64,000 nucleotides of DNA from Paenibacillus_AR mesotrionivorans. Its GTDB lineage: Bacteria; Bacillota; Bacilli; Paenibacillales; NBRC-103111. The translations under genes and the position numbers were made by a program. Below are positions 9,214 to 17,521 of this stretch, in pieces (positions within the stretch are counted from its first letter, which is position 1; each line of letters opens with the position of its first letter). The stretch is from the NCBI RefSeq assembly GCF_046098205.1, contig NZ_JBJURJ010000024.1:38018-102017 (forward strand). Reading direction: 5' to 3'. Under the pieces are notes generated by a model. That model had not been told where the DNA came from and made no database searches. It saw nothing but the letters and a program-made list of their open reading frames with translations.

Positions 9214-9783
9214 TCAGAAAATTTTCTGCGCTTCGCGCTCCGCCTTCAGAATCTCGACGGCCTCCCGGAAACGCAAGGAATGCACAATTTCCCGCTCTCT
9301 TAAAAACTTCAGACTATCCTGAAGGTCCACATCATCCGTCAGATCAATCAGCCACTGGTATGTAGCCCGGGCTTTTTCCTCAGCGGCAATATCTTCGTAC
9401 AGGTCTGCTATCGGATCGCCCTTGGCTTGGATGTAGGCAGCCGTCCAGGGCACACCCGCTGCGTTATGATAGAACAGCGCCTTGTCATGGTTCACATAAT
9501 GGTCCCCAAGCCCTGCCGCTTTGAGCTGTTCGGGCGTACAGTCCTTGGTGAGCTTATAGACCATCGTGGCGATCATTTCCAAATGGGCCAGTTCCTCGGT
9601 GGAAATATCGTTTAACAAGCCGATGATTTTACCCGGCACGGTATACCGCTGGTTCATATAGCGCAATGCTGCGGCCAGCTCGCCGTCCGCCCCGCCATAT
9701 TGCTCGATTAGGTATTTGGCCATATTGGGGTCGCACTTGCTGACCCGTACAGGATATTGAAGCTTCTTTTCATACACCCACAT
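9214..9783 (-). CDS. cotJC: spore coat protein CotJC (manganese-catalase-like)
   Basis: 189 residues, the usual CotJC length. It belongs to the ferritin-like manganese catalase superfamily: the EELAHLEMI helix and the EEKARATYQW and EREIVHSLRF helices carry the Glu and His residues expected to hold a dimanganese site. In Bacillus it is a spore coat component. It is the last gene of the leftward cotJA-cotJB-cotJC operon, 47 bp after cotJB, with GGAGGAGAAATTTCC before the ATG. Confidence 0.95.
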   Translation of the reverse strand: MWVYEKKLQYPVRVSKCDPNMAKYLIEQYGGADGELAAALRYMNQRYTVPGKIIGLLNDISTEELAHLEMIATMVYKLTKDCTPEQLKAAGLGDHYVNHDKALFYHNAAGVPWTAAYIQAKGDPIADLYEDIAAEEKARATYQWLIDLTDDVDLQDSLKFLREREIVHSLRFREAVEILKAEREAQKIF

Positions 9784-9830
9784 GGAAATTTCTCCTCCTC
9801 TTTAACCATTCTCCTGTGCCAGGACCAGGG

Positions 9831-10094
9831 TCACACCTGCCAGGGCCAGGGAGCGTCGTTCCATTGCCACGGGCTGCGGCTGTAGCTGTGCCCGAAATTC
9901 ATCAGCGGTCCGAATTTCAGCTCGAATTGCTGGGCAAGCAGTTGCCGCTTTTGCGCCATTTGGTTAAACTGTTGAAGAGCCAGATTATCCATCGGATGGG
10001 TATCCAGATAGAGATTCAGCTCGACGATTACGAAATCGATCTCCTGCAGCTCCTTCAGCATGCAGTAATATTCTTCCGGCAGTGGATTTTGCAT
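9831..10094 (-). CDS. cotJB: spore coat protein CotJB
   Basis: 87 residues, alpha-helical, with the CotJB core LKELQEIDFVIVELNLYLDTHP. It is deposited in the spore coat with CotJA and CotJC. The ATG at 10094 lies 9 nt after AGGAGG; an in-frame TTG two codons earlier is too close to that site. Its tail is rich in Trp and Pro (SPWQWNDAPWPW). Confidence 0.92.
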   Translation of the reverse strand: MQNPLPEEYYCMLKELQEIDFVIVELNLYLDTHPMDNLALQQFNQMAQKRQLLAQQFELKFGPLMNFGHSYSRSPWQWNDAPWPWQV

Positions 10095-10116
10095 GGACAA
10101 ACACCTCCTGTTCCTT

Positions 10117-10350
10117 CTATTTGACGGGGGGACCGGGATAAGGCCCGTACAGGGCCGGCCACAGCGTGCCTACCTTCAGCGCTTCACAAGGGCTGAATTG
10201 GGGCAGGTTCATAGGCTGGAAGGGAATAAACAGCTGAGGAGGCGTGTTGTACGTTTTGACACACATGGGCGGACAAGGATCACAAGGACCTACATACGGC
10301 TGGTACATCCTGAATTGGCAAACCGGATTCATCGGCAGTGCTGCTTTCAC
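10117..10350 (-). CDS. cotJA: spore coat-associated protein CotJA
   Basis: About 77 residues, Pro- and Cys-rich (YVGPCDPCPPMC), with the family C-terminal half YNTPPQLFIPFQPMNLPQFSP. A GTG start at 10350 is chosen because AAGGGGG lies 9 nt upstream; the open frame continues to 10515 without a ribosome site. It heads the operon, so expression should begin in the mother cell. I could not find a convincing sigma-E promoter in the 130 bp upstream; CATATAGA near 10395-10402 is the nearest word to a -10. Confidence 0.88.
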   Translation of the reverse strand: MKAALPMNPVCQFRMYQPYVGPCDPCPPMCVKTYNTPPQLFIPFQPMNLPQFSPCEALKVGTLWPALYGPYPGPPVK

Positions 10351-10483
10351 AAGGCCAATCCCCCTTACGTTGGAATGAATTCGCAGTTCATTACGCTTAT
10401 CTATATGTGGCCGCAGGGGAAAACCTGTTAACCCGCTTCCCTTGGGCCAAGCCAAAATTTTTTGAGAAGGAAGGCGGTTTATC

Positions 10484-11056
10484 TTGTCAGATCTGATCGG
10501 CGCCAAAACCTGCAATGCTTCCCGTTCCGTCCAATCCAGCTATGTGCTCCCTCCGGATACCAACAATCACCAGACCTTATATGGAGGCAAGCTCATGACG
10601 TACATTGATAATGTGGCAGCCCGTGCAGCCATGCGCCATGCCCGCAGGCCGATTGTGACGGCCTCTACGGACTCCATTGACTTCCTCCATCCCATCCGGG
10701 TGGGGTATGAGGTATGCCTGGAGGCTTTTGTCACCTGGACCCACAAAACCTCCATGGAGGTGTTTGTAAAGGTGATTGGAGAGGATCTGCTGACGGGAGA
10801 GAGGAAGGTATGCGCCACTTCCTTCCTGACCTTCGTGGCATTGGGCGATGACGGGCGGCCTACCGAGGTGGACAAGGTGATTCCCGAAACCCCCGAGGAG
10901 CTCCAGCTTCACAATTCCGCACCGGCCCGGGCTTCGGCACGCAAGGAGCGGCGGCAGGAGAGCAAACGGCTGGCCCAGGTCTTCGGTACCCGGCGTCCCT
11001 GGGACCTCCCGTCCACTGCCGCGGCAGGTGAGCCAACGCCGGGACCGGCTGAATAA
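10484..11056 (+). CDS. acyl-CoA thioesterase, hotdog fold (YkhA-like)
   Basis: 190 residues of the hotdog acyl-CoA hydrolase family. The core has NHQTLYGGKLMTYIDNVAARAA, carrying the active-site Asn/Asp, and a following DSIDFLHPIRVG strand. It should hydrolyse fatty acyl-CoA thioesters in the cytoplasm. A charged, Ala/Pro-rich tail from about 145 looks disordered. The start is TTG at 10484 with AAGGAAGGCGG 6 nt upstream; no ATG lies early enough. It is a monocistronic unit ending at 11075-11108. Confidence 0.85.
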   Translation: MSDLIGAKTCNASRSVQSSYVLPPDTNNHQTLYGGKLMTYIDNVAARAAMRHARRPIVTASTDSIDFLHPIRVGYEVCLEAFVTWTHKTSMEVFVKVIGEDLLTGERKVCATSFLTFVALGDDGRPTEVDKVIPETPEELQLHNSAPARASARKERRQESKRLAQVFGTRRPWDLPSTAAAGEPTPGPAE

Positions 11057-11074
11057 GTGATCATTTAGAAGGAC

Positions 11075-11108
11075 AACACCCCTAAGCCATGTGGAGGGGT
11101 GTTTTTTT
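11075..11108 (+). terminator. rho-independent terminator
   Basis: AACACCCCT pairs with AGGGGTGTT around an 11-nt loop, followed by a run of seven T. Confidence 0.9.
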
Positions 11109-11169
11109 GTTGCGCAATGGATTTTATGGGGGGAATTGCAAATAATACGGATAAAAAAGGGGTGGGGCA

Positions 11170-11961
11170 ATGGATAATTACGTGAACAGCTCCAATCGGT
11201 ACCGGCGGTACAAGGCGCATGTGAATATTTTCGGGATTAGCCAGCTTCATCTCAAAAGCCCCTATCTGGTAGCCATGTGGTCCGTCATTTTTCCGGGCTT
11301 CGGGCACCTCATTTTATCCAAATATGTGCGCGGTGTACTGCTGGTAGCCTGGGAGCTTTTTATCAACCAGCGCATTCAGCTGAATCTGGCTATGGTGTAT
11401 TCCTTCACGGGGAGAATGGAGGAGGCGAAGCAGGTGCTGGATATGCGGATTTTGCATTTATACATTCCGGTATATCTGTTTGCCATCTGGGACAGCTACC
11501 GCACCACAGTGGACATGAACAAAATCTATATTCTGGCCGAACGGGAAAATGCGCCTTTTAACAGCTTCAGTCTGGGAGCGCTGGAGATCAACTACTTGGA
11601 CAAAAAAAATCCGCTGGCCGCCATTATGTGCTCTTTGGCCATCCCCAGCGTCGGACAATTGTACATCAACCGGTTTATTCTCGGATTTTTCAATCTGGTG
11701 ATGGGCGTCGTTCTGATTTACTATTCCCACCTCTATGAAGCGATTCATTTTATGATCCTGGGTCAACTGGAGCAATCCATTCAGGTGCTGGATGCTCAAT
11801 GGCTTTTGTATTTTCCCTCCTTTTATTTTTTCTCCATCTATGACGCCTATATCAACACGGTAGAGAATAATAAGCTGTTCGAATCCGAACAGAAGAACTT
11901 CCTGCGCCAGAATTTCCAGCCTAAGGGCTTCCGAGTCAGGAAAGGAAACAAGGTGGTGTAA
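11170..11961 (+). CDS. membrane protein with two TM2-like hairpins
   Basis: 263 residues, function unknown. Two related halves each carry a TM2-like motif: VIFPGFGHLILSKYVRGVLL near residue 38 and SLAIPSVGQLYINRFILGFF near residue 155, each followed by further hydrophobic segments and a short soluble stretch. The halves look like an internal duplication. A ribosome site (AAAGGGGTGGGGCA) precedes the ATG. It is 3 bp from the next gene, so the two are probably cotranscribed. Loss of Gly-Pro motifs in the second half hints at divergence after duplication. Confidence 0.75.
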   Translation: MDNYVNSSNRYRRYKAHVNIFGISQLHLKSPYLVAMWSVIFPGFGHLILSKYVRGVLLVAWELFINQRIQLNLAMVYSFTGRMEEAKQVLDMRILHLYIPVYLFAIWDSYRTTVDMNKIYILAERENAPFNSFSLGALEINYLDKKNPLAAIMCSLAIPSVGQLYINRFILGFFNLVMGVVLIYYSHLYEAIHFMILGQLEQSIQVLDAQWLLYFPSFYFFSIYDAYINTVENNKLFESEQKNFLRQNFQPKGFRVRKGNKVV

Positions 11962-11964
11962 CCG

Positions 11965-12417
11965 ATGCAGATTGTGGCCACATTCGAGCATACTGTGTTT
12001 TTGGAGATGGCACTGTCCCAGCTTAAGGAACGGGGGATTTCCGATTTATTCGCCCTTCCGCTGGACAACCGGACGGAGGAGCGGCGTCTGTTGGACACCC
12101 TTCATTATTCGGACGGGGCTACCTTGATGGGCAAGGGGATGGTCCTGGCGGCTTTGCTCTCCGTTGTGGGGGCCAGCCGCGGCTTTGAGTTGGAATGGGG
12201 GCCTGTGTATTGGGGGCTGATTGGGGGGGCATCGGGTTTTGTGACGGGGGTGGCCATCGACCTGTTTATTCATAAGGTGGCCAAAAAAAAGCGGCGGCTG
12301 CTGAAGGGCAAACGGTCGGAGGTGATCCTGATCATCAACTGCGGGGAAACAGATGCAGCTTGGATTGAACCGCTGCTGTGGGAGCATCTTGCGCTGGGAT
12401 TAGCCAAAATGGAATAA
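11965..12417 (+). CDS. conserved small protein with central glycine-rich membrane segments
   Basis: 150 residues, not recognised. A soluble head (1-50) is followed by two hydrophobic Gly-rich segments (about 55-75 and 80-100), a Lys/Arg cluster KKKRRLLKGKR and a short soluble tail. The first 40 residues (ATFEHTVFLEMALSQLKERGI) resemble small ligand-sensing folds seen in general stress or signal-transducing proteins. It starts 3 bp after the TM2-like gene. The pair may act together at the membrane. Confidence 0.65.
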   Translation: MQIVATFEHTVFLEMALSQLKERGISDLFALPLDNRTEERRLLDTLHYSDGATLMGKGMVLAALLSVVGASRGFELEWGPVYWGLIGGASGFVTGVAIDLFIHKVAKKKRRLLKGKRSEVILIINCGETDAAWIEPLLWEHLALGLAKME

Positions 12418-12486
12418 AGGTCAAAAAAGATGGCCTGAAGGCATCCTAGCGCCATCAAGCCATCGGGCATTCTTATCTATTCGGAG

Positions 12487-12510
12487 CAAAAACGGGATTA
12501 TACCGTTTTG
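12487..12510 (-). terminator. terminator of the 12498 gene, overlapping its stop codon
   Basis: On the minus strand AAAACGG pairs with CCGTTTTT around about 7 nt, giving a stem followed by T residues. Confidence 0.55.
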
Positions 12511-12689
12511 ATCTCCACAACCTTGCGGGTATACCAATCACCGCTCATCGCCTGTACGGCGTCCGGGTTGTAACCCTTCAGCTGTCCGCGGTAATCCACC
12601 TGGCCCCACAGCGTAATCTCCACCTGACTTTTGTAATGAAGGGCATAATCCAAATCTGCATCGTCTTTTAAAATAATTCCGGGGCGCAT
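12498..12689 (-). CDS. short hypothetical protein
   Basis: 63 residues, not recognised. Sequence features: beta-rich, charged, with YALHYKSQVEITLWGQVDYRGQ and a closing KVVEIKTV. The ATG at 12689 follows AGGAGAGTGTGT; a longer frame to 12755 lacks a site. It lies 81 bp downstream of a YheC/D-type gene on the same strand and ends in its own terminator, so it may be the tail of that unit. Confidence 0.6.
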   Translation of the reverse strand: MRPGIILKDDADLDYALHYKSQVEITLWGQVDYRGQLKGYNPDAVQAMSGDWYTRKVVEIKTV

Positions 12690-12770
12690 ACACACTCTCC
12701 TTTGGGTTTGATTTAATGTAGACACCGCAAGGTGGGCTTTGGTTACTCCGTTCACGAAGTTTTCATATTT

Positions 12771-13838
12771 TTACCGGGGACGAGGGCCTGAGCGGGCAAG
12801 AAGCCGTTTGCCATATGCCATAGGATTGCGGTAGGTCCGGTAAAATTCAGAGCTCATTCCGGCCTTGCGGAATGAATAACGCTGGTCTCTTCCGTTCATC
12901 TCGATGAATTTGACTCTCCCGTTCCGGTCTACGCCCATATCCAGCCCCAGATCGGCGAGACGGGGCAGGTGCCTGTCCAGACAGGCTGCGATGTGCAGGG
13001 AAACCCGGGCCACTGCCCTTGCCGTTTCCTCTGGAGGAAGCCCGCTGTTCTTGAAAAGAACGGAGCAGCGCTTCACGCTTCCTCCTTTGGCCACATTGGT
13101 CACATGACGTCCGGGCGCTGCCACTTTTCCTACCATGCCGGTAATCTGCCAGGCTCCTGAAAGCCCCTTCTGCACGGAAACCCGGATGTCGTAGGGCCTC
13201 CCCCTGTATTGGGCCAGCATCACCGCTTCCTGGATCAAATAAGGTTTGCCGGCGGTTACCCGGTGAACCAGCGCTCTGGCTTTGGGGCCGGATAACTTCT
13301 GCTGCTTTTTCCATTGGACCAGCCACAGGTCATGACCGGCACGGCTGAGCTTAACGATTCCGTCGCCTACACTGCCGCTGGCCGGTTTGATGAAGAGAGC
13401 GCCGTATTTATTCATGGTTTGGGCCAAGCGGGCGGAGGAATAAGCGAACGTATCGGGCAGATAAGGCTGCAGGCTCTTGTCCTTGGCCAGAATAGTGGCG
13501 ATTTTGGTTTTGCTGTAGCGGTTCTTCCGGTTGAAGACCAGCGAGGAACGGGCCAGGCGGGTAAGCTTGGCGTTCATGCGGGGGCGGAGGGCCAGGTCCC
13601 GGTTATGGACAACCCGGGGAAGGGATCTGCGCTGCAGGAGGTAGCGGCGGCCGGAATAGGTATAGCCGGTGACGGAGCTTCCGGTAATGCGCCGGAGATT
13701 CATAAAAAAGGGAGGAGCCAGCTTCAGCTCCTTGGCGGCACGGTTGTACAGGTGAAGCTGCTCGTTGCCGGTATGGAGCGAGGGGAGACGCGCGAAGGTG
13801 TCGTCGTCCAGCAAGATGCCCACAGTTTTGTTCTTCAT
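12771..13838 (-). CDS. YheC/YheD-family ATP-grasp protein (spore-associated), stand-alone copy
   Basis: 355 residues. An N-terminal domain (GILLDDDTF at the start) precedes an ATP-grasp fold with ALFIKPASGSVGDGI, QEAVMLAQYRGRPYDIRV and LGLDMGVDRNGRVKFIEMNGR, the last holding the Mg-binding acidic/Asn residues. The Bacillus relatives YheC and YheD are endospore coat-associated proteins of unknown substrate. GGAGG lies 10 nt before the ATG. This copy is the most divergent of the six in the window: it ends in ARSGPRPR and has FIEMNGR where others have LEINPKP or FEANAKP. Confidence 0.85.
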   Translation of the reverse strand: MKNKTVGILLDDDTFARLPSLHTGNEQLHLYNRAAKELKLAPPFFMNLRRITGSSVTGYTYSGRRYLLQRRSLPRVVHNRDLALRPRMNAKLTRLARSSLVFNRKNRYSKTKIATILAKDKSLQPYLPDTFAYSSARLAQTMNKYGALFIKPASGSVGDGIVKLSRAGHDLWLVQWKKQQKLSGPKARALVHRVTAGKPYLIQEAVMLAQYRGRPYDIRVSVQKGLSGAWQITGMVGKVAAPGRHVTNVAKGGSVKRCSVLFKNSGLPPEETARAVARVSLHIAACLDRHLPRLADLGLDMGVDRNGRVKFIEMNGRDQRYSFRKAGMSSEFYRTYRNPMAYGKRLLARSGPRPR

Positions 13839-13941
13839 CTAGGCTCAACCTCCAGGACCATCAGGGATTCTACAATGCTGTCCGGACAGCATATGCAGCG
13901 GAGGCATCAAGCTGAACGGCCCCCACCTACCCTCCCACAAC

Positions 13942-14348
13942 TTGGTCCGATGCCGGAGGCCAGATAAGTTGTGGGAGCTTCGAATTTGGCAAAGCCAAAT
14001 TGAAGGGGCTCCAGTGGAAGGGCATCAGACAACTTGGTCCGCTGCCGGAGGCTGGATAAGTTGTGGGAGCTTCGAATTTGGCAAAGCCAAATTGAAGGGG
14101 CTCCAGTGGAAGGGCATCAGACAACTTGGTCCGCTGCCGGAGGCTGGATAAGTTGTGGGAGCTTCGAATTTGGCAAAGCCAAATTGAAGGGGCTCCAGTG
14201 GAAGGGCATCAGACAACTTGGTCCGATGCCGGAGGCCGGATAAGTTGTGGGAGCTTCGAATTTGGCAAAGCCAAATTGAAGGGGCTTCAGTGGAAGGGCA
14301 TCAGACAACTTGGTCCGATGCCGGAGGCCGGATAAGTTGTGGGAGCTT
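13942..14348. repeat. tandem array, 92-bp unit, 4.4 copies
   Basis: Near-identical units begin at 13942, 14034, 14126 and 14218; a partial fifth runs from 14310 into the PAP2 stop codon. Each unit folds into two stem-loops: ACAACTT/AAGTTGT around a GC-rich loop, then AATTTGGC-AAA-GCCAAATT closed by GGAGC/GCTCC. Units differ by few bases, so the array is recent. It fills the 508-bp gap between the YheC/D gene and the PAP2 gene. Short open frames through it repeat with the unit and are not genes. Confidence 0.95.
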
Positions 14349-14979
14349 AGGCTGTCCGTGACAAACGCCGGTACAGCGCCAGAACAATGGCGATCCAGCA
14401 GGCACTGGCGGCGTATCCCCCCAGTACATCGCTGGGGTAGTGGACCCCCAGGTAGATCCGGCTGAGCCCGATGGCTGCAATCAGGATACCGGCGGCAGCA
14501 AGCACCGCCGTCCTGCCGGCAACTCCCCGCAGATGCGGCCAAAGGAGCAAGGCCAGAAGACCGTACAGGCTGAAAGCAGCCATGGAATGGCCGCTGGGAA
14601 AGCTGAACCCGGTGGCTTCCGCAAGCCGGTACACCTCAGGCCTTGGGCGGCGGAACAGATGTTTAAGCCCGGTATTCAGCAAGGCCGAGCCCAAGGCAAT
14701 AAACGCGATAAGCCCAAGCTCCCGGCGGAGACCCAGCTTGCGGTACAGAAGGCCCATGATAGCAGCTGTCAACAGCACCAGCGGAAGGCCTGTCCCCATC
14801 CACGAAAGAAAAATCATACCCGGAGTGAGCCAAGGGGATTCCCACCCTTGAATCCGTGCTGCGACACGCTCGTCAAGGCCTGGAAACGCCTGGAGGCGGA
14901 TAGCGGCGGCGATGGCGCCGAAGCAGCAGGCGGCAGCCAACGCCGCTGCCGGAAAACCGGTGGGGATGAGACGGCGCAT
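14347..14979 (-). CDS. PAP2-family phosphatase
   Basis: 210-residue membrane phosphatase with the three-part active site: KHLFRRPRP (K-x6-RP type), PSGHSMAA, and SRIYLGVHYPSD. Five or six hydrophobic helices are visible. Family members dephosphorylate lipid pyrophosphates such as undecaprenyl or phosphatidylglycerol phosphate, with the active site outside the membrane. AGGAGC lies before the ATG. The stop codon lies in the last partial unit of the tandem array. Confidence 0.9.
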   Translation of the reverse strand: MRRLIPTGFPAAALAAACCFGAIAAAIRLQAFPGLDERVAARIQGWESPWLTPGMIFLSWMGTGLPLVLLTAAIMGLLYRKLGLRRELGLIAFIALGSALLNTGLKHLFRRPRPEVYRLAEATGFSFPSGHSMAAFSLYGLLALLLWPHLRGVAGRTAVLAAAGILIAAIGLSRIYLGVHYPSDVLGGYAASACWIAIVLALYRRLSRTA

Positions 14980-15059
14980 AAGTATAGAGCTCCTTTCATA
15001 AGGCAGATCATATGCCCTCTAGGATATCGTATTGCGGCGGAGACCTGCAAGCATACGCC

Positions 15060-15094
15060 AAAACGCCCTTCCACAGTGTGGAAGGGCGCATTTT
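15060..15094. terminator. bidirectional terminator
   Basis: An 11-bp perfect stem (CGCCCTTCCAC with GTGGAAGGGCG) around AGT, flanked by AAAA and TTTT. Confidence 0.85.
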
Positions 15095-15128
15095 GTCATG
15101 AGTCTTTGGGTAGTCGGATACAAGAGAA

Positions 15129-15296
15129 TCAGCGGAACAGGTTCCACCATCTTTTTTTATTGCGGACACGAGTGCGGGTCAATCTGGAGGAAAACGGTAC
15201 AGATGCGGCGGCAGAGGAAGGGGTGGAGGCCGCCTTTTCCGGAGCGCCGGACAACAGCATCCGGAGTTCTTCCTGTGTTACGCCTTCTTTATCCAT
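15129..15296 (-). CDS. small hypothetical protein
   Basis: 55 residues: a short acidic helix (MDKEGVTQEELRMLLSG), an Ala/Ser-rich spacer and a basic end RTRVRNKKRWWNLFR that could bind membrane or nucleic acid. AAAGGGGCG precedes the ATG at 15296. Nothing identifies its function, and a spurious frame remains possible. Confidence 0.45.
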   Translation of the reverse strand: MDKEGVTQEELRMLLSGAPEKAASTPSSAAASVPFSSRLTRTRVRNKKRWWNLFR

Positions 15297-15420
15297 AATC
15301 GTAAACGCCCCTTTGATTAAGGTATTTTCCAAATTGTAGCATGAAGCCTTGTCCTGCACATGGGAAAAAAGTCGTCATTTTTTTACCTATTTCGACCAGA
15401 TAAAATTTCATTCCAGACAA

Positions 15421-15449
15421 TTGACTTGATGTATACATCTGTATACAAT
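15421..15449 (+). promoter_or_regulatory. strong sigma-A promoter with twin palindromic operator
   Basis: TTGACT, 17 bp, TACAAT is close to consensus. Two copies of the perfect palindrome TGTATACA (15430-15437 and 15440-15447), centred 10 bp apart, fill the spacer and enter the -10. A bound repressor would block RNA polymerase. Confidence 0.75.
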
Positions 15450-15512
15450 GGAGTATGAACATTTTCCCTCTCCCTGCTGCCCGGAGAATACCATCCTTTA
15501 TAGAGGTGTATT

Positions 15513-15734
15513 ATGGCCGAAACCTACCGTAAATCGAAAGTTGAATCCTTCTGCCAACGACTGGAGGTCAGGATTCGGATCTTGAGAAGCCACTTGAAGC
15601 AAACGGATTTATCGGATAAGCATGACTTTCTGCAGGGGCAGCTGACCGCACTGGAGCTGGTGCTTCAAGAGTTGAATGTAGAGTTCGTGCTGAGCCAGAC
15701 GAAGGAATCTAAGGAATCGGAGGAATCTTCATGA
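15513..15734 (+). CDS. small helical protein upstream of a YitT gene
   Basis: 73 residues, charged and helix-forming, with a Ser/Glu-rich end (KESKESEESS). Not recognised. Its TGA overlaps the next ATG as ATGA, so it is translationally coupled to the YitT-like protein and transcribed from the promoter at 15421. It may be an accessory of that membrane protein. Confidence 0.65.
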   Translation: MAETYRKSKVESFCQRLEVRIRILRSHLKQTDLSDKHDFLQGQLTALELVLQELNVEFVLSQTKESKESEESS

Positions 15735-16621
15735 CGGAAGGTCAAGCAGTACTTCAGCAACCCCGGCATGTCAGATTGACGACTGCCAAGTTTCTGACCA
15801 GAATTCTATTACTTGTGATGGGAGCGGGGCTGGTTTCGGTAGCATTGGAAATATTTTTGGTGCCCAATGCCATTATTGACGGCGGCATCACCGGTATATC
15901 CATTATTACCTCTCACCTGACCGGCCTGCCCCTCGGTATATTTCTCTTCTTCTTCAATCTACCGTTTCTCTTCCTCGGTTATAAGCAAATCGGCAAAACC
16001 TTTGCCCTCTCCACGCTGTTCGGCGTAGCCATCATGTCCATCGGTACTTATTTTCTCCATCCAGTAAAGCCATTAACCATTGATCCGCTTCTGGCAGCCG
16101 TATTTGGCGGTGTTATTCTCGGCGTGGGCGTCGGTCTGGTTATCCGGGTGGGCGGCTCTCTTGACGGCACCGAAATCGTCGCAATCCTTCTCACCAAACG
16201 GCTTCCCTTCTCTGTAGGGGAATTTGTCATGTGCTTGAATATCTTCATTCTGGGCAGTGCCGGATTTGTGTTCGGTTGGGACCATGCCATGTATTCGCTG
16301 ATCGCTTATTTTATTGCCTATAAGATGATCGATATTACCATCGAAGGTTTTAATGAATCCAAGGCCGTGTGGGTGATCAGCGATGATTACCGCGATATCG
16401 GGGAAGCCATTATGCGGCGGCTGGGCCGCGGTGTAACGTATATGAACGGGGAAGGCGGTTTTACCGGAGGCGCCAAAACCGTTATCTTCTGCGTCATTAC
16501 CCGGATCGAGGAAGCCAAGCTGAAGACTATCGTCGGAGAAATAGACAAGAATGCGTTTGTGGCCGTAGGCAATATCCATGACGTGCGCGGCGGCCGCTTC
16601 AAGAAGAAGGATATCCACTGA
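15731..16621 (+). CDS. YitT-family membrane protein (DUF161/DUF2179)
   Basis: 296 residues. Five or six hydrophobic helices occupy about 20-210, with the family motif VPNAIIDGGITGIS near residue 40. A cytoplasmic DUF2179 domain follows, with AVWVISDDY and GVTYMNGEGGFTGGAKTVIFCVI, a ferredoxin-like ligand-binding fold. The transported or sensed substrate is unknown. It ends at the terminator 16652-16682. Confidence 0.88.
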   Translation: MTEGQAVLQQPRHVRLTTAKFLTRILLLVMGAGLVSVALEIFLVPNAIIDGGITGISIITSHLTGLPLGIFLFFFNLPFLFLGYKQIGKTFALSTLFGVAIMSIGTYFLHPVKPLTIDPLLAAVFGGVILGVGVGLVIRVGGSLDGTEIVAILLTKRLPFSVGEFVMCLNIFILGSAGFVFGWDHAMYSLIAYFIAYKMIDITIEGFNESKAVWVISDDYRDIGEAIMRRLGRGVTYMNGEGGFTGGAKTVIFCVITRIEEAKLKTIVGEIDKNAFVAVGNIHDVRGGRFKKKDIH

Positions 16622-16651
16622 TTTTTGCAGATGCATCCTGGATTTTCGCCA

Positions 16652-16682
16652 AAAAGGACAGGCCCCAATGGCCTGTCCTTTT
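16652..16682. terminator. bidirectional terminator
   Basis: A 13-bp stem AAAAGGACAGGCC with GGCCTGTCCTTTT and a 5-nt loop, between convergent genes. Confidence 0.9.
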
Positions 16683-16761
16683 GTTTAGCCGAAAAGTGGC
16701 CCCGGCGCCCAAATGTATATGTCCGCCAACCAGGCTGAAAGAACTATTTCCCCGGAAATGA

Positions 16762-17235
16762 TTATGCGCTTGCCGGCTGCAGTCTTTTCTCAAAACACAT
16801 ACTGCTGTGACATTCCGTATAAGGCCCAAAACGCGGGATTTCGTAGTAGCCGTTTTTGGCGTAGAAGCGCAAGGATTCGGGCTGCTCCGGACCTGTCTCC
16901 AGCTTGATGATCCGGTAGCCGTCCTTTAGGGCATTCTCTTCAAGATGCCGCAGAATCAGCGCCGCCGCTCCGCTTCCCCGGTGAGGGCGCTCCACAAAAA
17001 AACGCTTCAGCTCCGCTTCTTCCCCTTCCAGGGGCCGGATGGCGCCGCAGCCGATGGGCATATCGCCCAGATAAGCAACAGCAAAGGAAATTTCCTGCAC
17101 ATGAGGATCGGAAAAATCCAGGGTAAAAATTTCTTCCGGCGGATAACGCTCGAGAAGCTCCTCATCTAAATTCCGGATCAGCTGATGCAGATGCGGATGG
17201 TCGTAGGATACGGAATGGACAGAAATAAGGGGCAT
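16762..17235 (-). CDS. GNAT-family N-acetyltransferase
   Basis: 157 residues of the acetyl-CoA-dependent GNAT fold: a beta strand with AVAYLGDMPIGCGAIRP, ELKRFFVERPHRGSGAAALIL as the acetyl-CoA binding motif A (R-x2-G-x-G/A), and LETGPEQPESLRFYAKNGY as motif B. Substrate unknown. GAAAGGAAGATAAC precedes the ATG. The 286-bp gap on its left-strand upstream side holds no other gene. Confidence 0.85.
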   Translation of the reverse strand: MPLISVHSVSYDHPHLHQLIRNLDEELLERYPPEEIFTLDFSDPHVQEISFAVAYLGDMPIGCGAIRPLEGEEAELKRFFVERPHRGSGAAALILRHLEENALKDGYRIIKLETGPEQPESLRFYAKNGYYEIPRFGPYTECHSSMCFEKRLQPASA

Positions 17236-17521
17236 CGTTATCTTCCTTTCGCTCTAAGCGTGCCGCGCTGCCGCTTCAACGCATTCTCGCGCAGGCGCAG
17301 CTTTTTCTCCCTATCATATCAAAAGTATCCGTAATAAGCTACGGAGTTTCTCCTCATTATTGGGTTTGGTATCCGGGGCCTCGTCCGGCGAGTTCGGACT
17401 CGGCTTCAGGCATCGCTTCACTTTTGGGGGTCCTTATATCCACTCCTGTCCAAGATTGGCGCTCCGGGCCTGCATAGAATGGTAGCGTAGTGACTCTACA
17501 CGACCGAAGGAGGAGAGCGCA

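Noticed and set aside
12427..12475. Terminator after the 11965 gene
   Set aside because: GATGGC and GCCATC can pair, but the loop is long and no T run follows.
13942..14335. Identical 69-residue frames starting at 13942, 14034 and 14126
   Set aside because: They repeat with the 92-bp unit and encode nothing recognisable; the unit is better explained by stem-loops.
13942..14348. CRISPR array
   Set aside because: No unique spacers: the whole 92-bp unit is repeated. The four-copy elements were also considered but have only four copies in mixed orientation.
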